From contig NC_091172.1 in NCBI RefSeq assembly GCF_040958095.1, positions 27,598,705 through 27,662,704 of the forward strand: DNA of 64,000 bases, in the 5' to 3' direction. The position numbers were made by a program, and so were the translations under genes. Of the stretch, positions 56,226 through 64,000 are shown piece by piece. Below the pieces are notes generated by a model that was given only the letters and a program-made list of their open reading frames with translations, did no database searches and was not told the origin of the DNA. Position 1 is the first letter of the stretch; every line of letters begins with the position of its first letter. Source of the stretch: Procambarus clarkii (Eukaryota > Arthropoda > Malacostraca > Decapoda > Cambaridae).

Positions 56226-56526
56226 CCTTTCTATGCCCTCCTTCACCCTTTCTATGCCCTCCTTCACCCTTTCTATGCCCTCCTTCACCCTTTCTATGCC
56301 CTCCTTCACCCTTTCTATGCCCTCCTTCACCCTTTCTATGCCCTCCTTCACCCTTTCTATGCCCTCCTTCACCCTTTCTATGCCCTCCTTCACCCTTTCT
56401 ATGCCCTCCTTCACCCTTTCTATGCCCTCCTTCACCCTTTCTATGCCCTCCTTCACCCTTTCTATGCCCTCCTTCACCCTTTCTATGCCCTCCTTCACCC
56501 TTTCTATGCCCTCCTTCACCCTTTCT
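56226..56526. repeat. Minisatellite, 21-bp unit, about 14 copies
   Basis: CCCTCCTTCACCCTTTCTAT plus G, near-perfect copies. 21 is a multiple of three, so all stop-free frames stay open (heptapeptide repeats such as ALLHPFY). They have no start or splice support. Confidence 0.97.
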
Positions 56527-56605
56527 ATAAATAAAAACAATTATAACAACATAAATTACAAATATAATAAATAGCAAATAACAACACAATTACCACGATA
56601 GTGGT

Positions 56606-56865
56606 AATTATGTAATTAAACCTTGCCAATAGGTTTAATTAGTTGCCACGGTAATTAAACCTTGCCAATAGGTTTAATTAGTTGCCACGGTAATTAAACC
56701 TTGCCAATAGGTTTAATTAGTTGCCACGGTAATTAAACCTTGCCAATAGGTTTAATTAGTTGCCACGGTAATTAAACCTTGCCAATAGGTTTAATTAGTT
56801 GCCACGGTAATTAAACCTTGCCAATAGGTTTAATTAGTTGCCACGGTAATTAAACCTTGCCAATT
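56606..56865. repeat. Minisatellite of perfect hairpins, 39-bp unit
   Basis: Units start at 56650, 56689, 56728, 56767, 56806 and 56845 (partial), with one degenerate unit before. Each holds TAATTAAACCT, a 7-nt loop TGCCAAT and AGGTTTAATTA, a perfect 11-bp inverted repeat, plus the linker GTTGCCACGG. Confidence 0.95.
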
Positions 56866-59800
56866 CAGTGTTTAGGTGTGTTATGGTTTCATTCCTTTGT
56901 TGCCCTTCGTTTACTAGTTTTCCAAATCCTGACTTGTTTCTTTGTTGACATTGATCTGTCAAATTGTTTCTGAATTCAGTTCAAATATCCACATTACATT
57001 TGCGGTTTGATTGAGTAGGTGTTTTCAGAATTTGTCTAATTTGCTCCCTATCCCTTCCACTCCCAAGTCTCTCTTAAGTAACTCCTAGGTTACATAATTA
57101 CAATCTCCGGATGACCTACTGTCTACATTTTATTTTCCGGAGGTCTATTCCTTTCTTTCTCTGTTGCATCACTTACTGATAGACGTCTGTAATTCATGAG
57201 CTGTACTCCCTTTTGTTAATTTTCATATGTTTATCCTTTAACTGTTTTTAATTAAGACATTTCAGAAGATCTAATCTACTACGTTTTTCACGCCCTACTG
57301 TGGTCGTCTACCGAGCTCTGGTTCCCCCATAGACCCTCGCATCCTTCCCTGTTGCTCTTGCTGCTGTTATTAGTCCCTTCGTCGTCTCCAGTGCCTCCGG
57401 TGACCTTCACTTCTGTCCTAGACCCTCCTCCTTCCCCCAACCTCTGTCTATTCCCCCTCTCCAACCTCCGTTGTCAAACCCCCACCCACCCAACCCCCGT
57501 CGATTTCCACCCATCCCCCCCCCCCCCAGTCTCCGTCGATTCCCTCCCCCGCCACTTAAAAGCAATGTCAACCCCCTACCTACCATTGGTCCCCCTCCCT
57601 CCCACCACTGGTTTCCCTTTGCCTCCATTGACCCCTTTCATACTTATAGCTCCACTCCTACCATTGGTCTACCCATCTACCCCTCTTACCACCTTTAGTT
57701 CCTCCTCTCTTGCCATCTTTTGTCTCTCGTGCTGCCAGTATCTCCTAGCCCACTATCCCAGTGTTTAGTTTTCCTCTTGTCACGTTTAGTCCCCTCTTTC
57801 CTCACCTTATTCCTCCATCACCGCTATTGTAACTATTACAGTGATAAAGCACTCGCACACATTTAGTACACACCCACTAATGTTTGAATTTTCCTGCATG
57901 TTTGCAGTGTTCTGCATTTGTTTCTCCAATTTGCATGCCTTGTTACTACACTTATCACAAAAAAAAATTATCTTTCTACATGATGCCTCCCCCCCTTCCC
58001 TTTGAAAATACCATTGGTTTTGGTAACTAACTTGCTTGACACTCTTACCTTAACATTGCGCCAGTAGTCACCCTTTAGCAGCTCCGTCACTGTACACTAA
58101 CATCCTCTGGAACTTATCTGCTGGGTCCTATGGATTTGGGTTTTTTTCTGGGTCACTGTTGACAGTTTAGTATGGTGACTGCTGTAATAAATGACGTGCT
58201 ATGTATGTCGTTTTATTGGTAGTGATCTTTTCTAACAGAGCACACTACCACTCCCTTCCTCCTGACGCCCTCACGGAGTTCAGTGGATGTAACATTGGGT
58301 ATATTTGTTTTATTTCTACTTCATGTAGACTCTTTTTCAGGGAAGAATGTTTGCACTGGAGAATATTGTATATTAAAAGGAAATAATTTGATAAGGACGA
58401 ATAAAGGTAAGCACTGTGATAATGTAAGCAAAATATTTGTGTACACAAATTCAATTTCTTGTATTTTTACTAATTACCGAGAAGCACTGCTCTTCTATGG
58501 TCCCCTTCTGGTTCCTTTTTGTCCTGGTAGGAACAATGGTATTTTCAGTTTAGGTTTCTCTTATGCCTAGATTAAGAGTTGGCTCATTACAGTTGAAGAT
58601 AGTTTGGTCTTATATTCAGATATTTATTGGCATTGAGGTCTCCCAGTTCGTCATCTTGCCATGCCTCTAGTTGCCTAAGATACTTTGTACTTTAATAACT
58701 AGTGTTGTTATTAGAATCTTAATGTTTTAGCAGTTGGTCAATGTATGTCAGTGTGTTACAGCAATTTTACATTTTGTAAACCTCTGTAATTAGTATTTCA
58801 AGTATGTAAGTGATAACTAATGGCCCTTTTAACTTTCAAATGTTCCTTATACAGTACAGCTTTTTCAGTTTCCTGTAAAATATACTAAACCTCTGTACAT
58901 GCTTTTGTTAATTCTAACTTGTAACAGGTTGTCCAGGCCTTCTGTATATCAGTCTTTGGATTTCTAGTTATTCAGTATTAACTATAACAGTTTTGTACAA
59001 GGAAACATTATCCAGTTTCTCACGTTGGTATTATCCATTATTTTCAGTGTGTTCTCTCTTGCACATTACCGCACCACTTCTTGAGTTATACCATGATGAC
59101 TGCCCTCTGTCGGTACCTTTTCCAACTGACCCACATTGCTTTTTCTAACCTTTAAGTTTAGTTTTAAAAGGTTGCCCAATTTGGTATGCATACTGTGTTT
59201 TCCAATCCTCCGTCCATCCCCGTCTTGTTCCTCCCTCTCTCTCTCCATTTTCTTGCATCACACCTTCCGTTTGGATAATTAAATGAGTTTGTAGATGCAG
59301 TAAAACAAAACAAAATGAGGGTTAGAAATCAGTGGATTGGGCAACTACCAGCTGGAAAGGCGGGGCCCAGTAGTTAACGCTCTACCCTGCAAACACATTT
59401 AGTAGGATACGCATACACACACGCGCACAATTTGTGTCATATAATAATAGTAATAATCAAATGGAGGCGGAAGAAAGGACCCAATACAAGTATGTTTTAT
59501 TAAACCAAGATTTTCGGATGAAACCTTCATCCTTTATCAAGTTGCTGTAAAGTAATGTTCCCAGCGGCAACTGTTTACATTTGTTGATTGTTTTGCTTTA
59601 GTACGGACACGTGTGGTGGGCCTGTCCTTCACTTCACCTTCATTGAAACACTACGGCATTGTAGCAAGTTTCTCAATAATAATAAATATTAAAATGGTGT
59701 ACACAATAATGTGTACGTTGACGCCATTCCGGTGCAGGAAACACATGGCAGCCATGACCCAAGTCAACACAAGAGACACTACAAATCTAGCACCTGTGGA

Positions 59801-59984
59801 GGCCACAAAGTTACCTCATAACGAGGAGTCTGGGCGGCAGCCTCCAGTTTTCAAAGTTTTCCCAATAAATGGATTTGGGCAAGTTTTATTATAGATCTCC
59901 CGAGGTATCTGTCTAGTGACGGGTGGCGGTACTGATGATAAAGTTGTAGGCTACTGCCTCACGCAGAGAAGAGCGCCACGAGGG
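56866..59984. other. No gene recognised; C-rich tract 57400-57640
   Basis: 57400-57640 is a pyrimidine strand with a C10 run near 57520. The rest is AT-rich unique sequence. No exon could be supported. Confidence 0.45.
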
Positions 59985-60200
59985 GAATAATGATGCAGGG
60001 GAAATGATAGTTTGAAGATAGAGGTGAGGAGAGGGAAATAATGATGCGACAGAGATGATGACGGTAAGGAGAGGGGAATAATGATGCGACAGATGATGAC
60101 GGTAAGGAGAGGGGAATAATGATGCGACAGAGATGATGACGGTAAGGGAAGAGAAATGGCGATGCATGATGAATGTAAGGGGAGAGGGGGAATAACGAGA
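59985..60200. repeat. Minisatellite, 39-43 bp unit, about four copies
   Basis: GGGGAATAATGATGCGACAG plus AGATGATGACGGTAAGGAGA, with the outer copies decayed. Confidence 0.85.
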
Positions 60201-60481
60201 AGCTGTGATAATGGTTGCCTTGAGGTAAGGGTTAATGACAAGGAATGAGAGTTGGATCTCTACTCTCGGTAAGTTATTTTTACGTTTGTAGCTTTTGTTT
60301 CTATCTTTTGTTATTTCTTGACCCTAATGGAATGTATGCTGTTATTGTTTTAGATTATATGTTTATACAGTAGTGTGTTAAGTGTTTTTGTTATATTCTT
60401 AAACATTGTAAAATTTATACTGCTCTGTTTTTTTCTTTGTGTCCTGACTACTATATATATATATATTTTACGACGATCATT

Positions 60482-60666
60482 TATTTTCAGGCCACACAGA
60501 AATCACAATAGCGTGATGCATCAAATGAACAAAAATGAATGAGATCATTTCGTGCTATTTTTGACCATGTCGTAGCTCAGTCGATTAAGGCAGCGTCTGG
60601 GATCCTCTCGGACGTAGGTTCGAACCCTCATCACGGCCCTTGTGGATTTGTTCATGTATTTTCAGG
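60482..60666 (+). mobile_element. Compact tRNA-derived element, family C, copy 3
   Basis: TATTTTCAGG at 60482-60491 and 60657-60666 is an exact 10-bp target-site duplication. The body has the upstream block GAAATCACAATAGCGTGATG, an extra 40 bp, GTCGTAGCTCAGTCGATTAA, B-box region GGTTCGAACCC, and the end TTGTGGATTTGTTCATG. Confidence 0.85.
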
Positions 60667-60827
60667 ATTATTTTTTGAGGTGTTGACATTACTGTCCAAT
60701 GTTTTCAGTCGTTGAAGTTGGGTTTCTTGGCTGTATCTTGTTTTGGTCTTATTTCCTCCTCTTTATTTATATCATTTGTCTTGTAATCCTTATTTCTCAT
60801 TCCCTTCTCCCGCCACCCACTTGGGCT

Positions 60828-61060
60828 GGACGGTAGAGCGACGGTCTCGCTTCATGCAGGTTCAACTCCCAAACCGTCCACAAGTGGTTGGGCACCATTC
60901 CTTCCCCTCGTCCCATCCCAAATCCTTATCCTGACTGATTGATTGATTGATTGATAAGGATTAAGCCACCCAAGAGGTGGCACGGGCATGAATAGCCCGT
61001 AATTCTCCTGACCCCCTTCCAAGTGTTATATAGTGGTAATGTCTTGGCGCTTTCCCCTCC
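60828..61060 (+). mobile_element. SINE, family E, split by a family G insert
   Basis: Head GGACGGTAGAGCGACGGTCT and B-box region GCAGGTTCAACTCCC, body to 60935, insert, then CCCCTTCCAAGTGTTATATA. This is the most complete E copy. The insert is listed separately. Confidence 0.85.
60936..61005 (-). mobile_element. Family G retroposon tail, 7-bp target-site duplication
   Basis: TCCTGAC at 60929-60935 and 61006-61012. The minus strand reads GGGCTATTCATGCCCGTGCC, then a (TCAA)n tail. It is a 70-bp, severely 5'-truncated copy of the element at 45570-45731. Confidence 0.9.
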
Positions 61061-61332
61061 CTCCTTTCTTCTTCTTTTCATCGTCCCTGCTCCTGTTCCT
61101 CCCTCTTTTCGCTTCTTCCCTACTTTCGTTTCCTACCTCCTTCGCTTTTCACACTTCCTTCTTCTTCCACTTGGATCTTCCTTCTTTCCCATGCATTTTT
61201 CCTCCCTCTTGACTCCGCTACCTCATTACTCATTCCTCGCACTAGCCTCTTACTCATTGCAACAATTTTTTTGTGCACACTAGATATATCAGCCCAGGGA
61301 TATCTTGTCTATCCCCTTCTACGATCGGAACA

Positions 61333-61443
61333 TCTTGGTTTTATCACATACCTTTTTTTCTAATGTTCCTCTTTGGTTCCTAGATCCTAAAAAAGTATGG
61401 TTTTATCACATACTTTTTTTCTAATGTTCTCTTTGGTTCCTAG
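61333..61443. repeat. Tandem duplication, about 60-bp unit
   Basis: TGGTTTTATCACATAC, TTTTTCTAATGTTC, CTTTGGTTCCTAGAT occur twice in order with few changes. Confidence 0.85.
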
Positions 61444-61670
61444 ATGGGTGTATTTACTTAGGATAATTCGAGGTGTAGTGCCAGTCCTGCCCTGAGCAAC
61501 CTTCAGTAAGAGTGTAGAGCCAGTGCCATTACTGGGGTTATGTGGCAGGGGAGTGCTCTCGTCTGCATGTGATCTTACACAGTGGAGGGAGGGAGGGACT
61601 TTGGATATGCTCTGGAGAACTTTAGATGTGATCTTTACATTGGAGAACTTGTGAGATCTCGCCCAGATTT

Positions 61671-61745
61671 CTTATCCTGACCCCTTCCAAGTGCTATGTA
61701 GTCGTAATGGCTTGGCGCTTTCCTCTTGACAATTCCCTCCCTTCG
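61671..61745 (+). repeat. SINE E tail fragment
   Basis: CTTATCCTGACCCCTTCCAA, GTGCTATGTAGTCGTAATGG, CTTGGCGCTTTCC. Confidence 0.75.
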
Positions 61746-62572
61746 CTCAGGTTGCAACCTCGGTTAAATACAAATGTGCCAGAGTGCCATGCTCAGTGTT
61801 CCAAAGAAGTAATGTGTTTACCTAGTGATCAACTGCTGTCACCGTTGCTCTCTCTTCAGCTTTTAGTAGGCACAGCTAGGTTTATCAGGTAGCATTTTGA
61901 GGTGTTAATCCCTTCTTGGACACACGTGTGGTTATAGTATTGAATGCTCTGTATATTTAGGGGTAGTGTGTTAAAATTGGCTGTTAATGTTGATACAATT
62001 AAACACCTGGAACGAAGAAATACAGTTAGTGATTTTTGGCCGTTCTCAAAATTTAGGTGTGTTTTTGGAGACTTTAAAAAACCTGCAGGGTAACATTTAC
62101 TGCCCAAATTTTACTTTGGGCAGTAAATATTATCCTTCACGTTCTCCAAGTTGGCAGTTTTGTCTGGCCTTGAATGGAACAATTCTCTCTACAAGCTAAT
62201 CTTCCTCCCGCCCACATCACTCCTGACATGTTCTCTCTCTCTCTCCTTAAATCATCGTCCCACCATCATCTTCCGTTCACCTTTGCCTCCAATTACCACC
62301 ACCGGCACCACCCTTGTACTCTGTGCTAACTCGTTATATATTCCGTGAACGTCTTACAGTCTGCTGCTGTACTCATATTACTCGTGTGATCATTACAGCA
62401 GATCATATCTTAGAGAAATGTCTACTTGGAGATACCTCTCGATAAGCTGCGATCAAATAGTATCTACCGTGGTTTTATTGAAAGGGTACCAGGGCAGTGG
62501 AAAGGGTAGATGGTTCAGTCATTTATATCGGCATCCAGGAGCTGAAGCTTAATCTTCCCGCTGTTTAGCCAG
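61746..62572. other. No gene recognised; one perfect hairpin
   Basis: 62095-62108 (ATTTACTGCCCAAA) is the exact reverse complement of 62115-62128, with a 6-nt loop. Confidence 0.6.
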
Positions 62573-62764
62573 CCAGTGCAGACTACTGAACATATGGCCC
62601 TGTATGACTAACCATTCTGCGAGATGGGGAGTTTTAGTATCACTGCTGCCTTATTCATTCTTGTCTTGGTGATATCCTTATAATGCTCCCAGAGTCTGCC
62701 AGTGCAGACTACTGATCACATGGCCCTGTATGACTAACCATCCTGCGTGACGGGAACTTTTTTA
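62573..62764. repeat. Direct duplication about 126 bp apart
   Basis: CCAGTGCAGACTACTGA, CATATGGCCCTGTATGACTA and ACCATTCTGCG recur from 62699 with a few changes. Confidence 0.85.
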
Positions 62765-64000
62765 GCACCACGTAGCTAGCTTTGTGACACACTGTACGCC
62801 CCTTCATATAGTCTAGGGTAGCTGCAGAAATGCAGATTGTGCCTTAATGTGTTGGGTAAAAAAAAAAAAGCCGTCCGCGATGCTGTGTTGGTTCAGTGTC
62901 CCACTTCAGTCCGTGGCTGCCTTCTTGCCGCCGCCTCAATAATCTTCCTCGGTTCTTTGCTTCTTGGCTTCGTCCTCTCGTATTTCCAGTAGTGGTCTCT
63001 AATGTCCTCTCGCATCTTACCCATGGCCGTGTGTCTTTTCCACCCCTTCCCCCCCTTACCTTCCCTCTCATGTCACCCCGTTGTCCCGTCTCTTCCCTCC
63101 CATGATCACAGCTTTCCCTTGCTCCCCCTTCCTTTCATTACGTCGTCAAATCCTCCTTCCCCTTTTCCTTTTCATGAAAGTTGTCTGGTATGGGCCATGG
63201 AGTGCCCACTCCCCTCATTTCCCTTCAACCCCTCACAGCTCTATCAGACCTCCTGCGGGGCCTTGCTTTGTCCCTTTTGTCCTCACTATCATATCCAGCC
63301 CTCTTGGCTGCCCCCTCTATTCTTTCAACCCACTTCCTTTTCCACCATTGTTCTTCCTTCCTCCTCCTCCTCCTCCTCCTCCTCCTTCCCTACCTTCCTT
63401 CTCACTGCACATCAGCCCCCCATGCCACCACCCCACTATTACCAGCACACTACATTCTTCCACCCTGTATTTTTTACAGCACCCTGCAACTTTGAGAGAG
63501 AGATAATGTTGTTGAAATTGTAGTGAAGACTGTGGTGGAAAAAGCGGGCGGTTGTGGAAGTATTAGTGGTGGTGGAGACGGTGGTACCGTGTGCGATGGT
63601 CGTGTAGGGGGATGGTGGTTGGTAGGTGGTAGTTGGATGGTGGTAGCGGGGACTTACGACTTGAAAGATTTAGACAGTCATGTATTTCGCGACTGTGTTC
63701 GTATTGTGAGGTTGTGTGAAGGTCTGCTGATGGCTCTCGTTGTGATGGGCCTTGTGCACACCCCCCCCCCTCCCGTCCTCTCCCTCTCTGTAAACACTGT
63801 ATAACTGCTTGCGTTACACGAGACGGTGAACACCATATGGAAGTGACGCGCCAACGTTGCTTAAATACTGTGCTGTCATCAGCCGTGCAGCAGCAGCCAG
63901 CGTGATAGTGATGTTGGCCAGGCAGGCACTCAGCGTGGAGTGGTCTAGTTATCACCCGGGCTCTCCACACACGACCCACATGGAGGGCTAGCCAGGGAGT
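62765..64000. other. No gene recognised; pyrimidine tract and GC-richer right end
   Basis: 63040-63480 is C/T-rich with (CCT)n at about 63360-63385. 63500-64000 is richer in CpG and has a TTAAATA box-like sequence near 63861, but no exon or start could be supported. Confidence 0.4.

Noticed and set aside
56142..56589. Heptapeptide-repeat frames on both strands
   Set aside because: 21-bp minisatellite; every stop-free frame stays open by arithmetic.
56606..56865. CRISPR array
   Set aside because: Units are contiguous 39-bp copies without variable spacers, in a eukaryotic genome.
63361..63385. (CCT)n run as promoter element
   Set aside because: Short simple repeat inside a pyrimidine tract, with no other promoter evidence.

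Overview
The window looks like nuclear intergenic and intronic DNA of a decapod crustacean, most likely a crayfish or lobster relative. The basis is the mix of tRNA-derived SINEs, non-LTR retrotransposon (LINE) 3' ends and very long simple-sequence arrays, which I recognise as typical of decapod genomes; species cannot be fixed from sequence alone. There is no bacterial gene organisation. No complete protein-coding host gene is visible, and almost all long open frames are either simple repeats or decayed mobile elements.

Layout. 0-3.2 kb: a minus-strand LTR retrotransposon (BEL/Pao-like, internally shrunken, LTRs identical where both are visible) lying against a LINE. 3.2-13.5 kb: fragments of several LINE copies with SINE, MITE-like and microsatellite insertions and two minisatellites. 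13.7-19.2 kb: a 5.5-kb GTT/ACT/GCT triplet array with higher-order duplications. 19.9-20.6 kb: a CpG-rich block with a possible promoter, a short first coding exon and a strong splice donor. 20.6-22.9 kb: a G-rich minisatellite built on GGTACCTGGTGGTGTGGG. 23.7-28 kb: a LINE split by a 2.8-kb element with long terminal inverted repeats. 28.74 kb: an 18-nt microexon candidate that joins in frame to the first exon. 29-45 kb: dense SINE and LINE tails, nested insertions with target-site duplications, and a decayed hAT transposase. 45-64 kb: lower repeat density, with compact retroposons, four minisatellites (one made of perfect hairpins) and pyrimidine-rich tracts.

How the parts relate. At least three LINE groups are present, called here alpha, beta and gamma from their 3' ends. 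Two SINE families carry the same 3' tails as alpha and gamma, the usual sign that a SINE borrows the reverse transcriptase of a partner LINE. A third, compact tRNA-derived family (C) has 10-14 bp target-site duplications and an upstream block that is the reverse complement of the tail of a related family (D). If the two-exon candidate is real, most of the window right of 20 kb is introns of one plus-strand gene whose further exons I cannot identify with confidence.

All family assignments rest on motifs read by eye. Boundaries of decayed elements are approximate.
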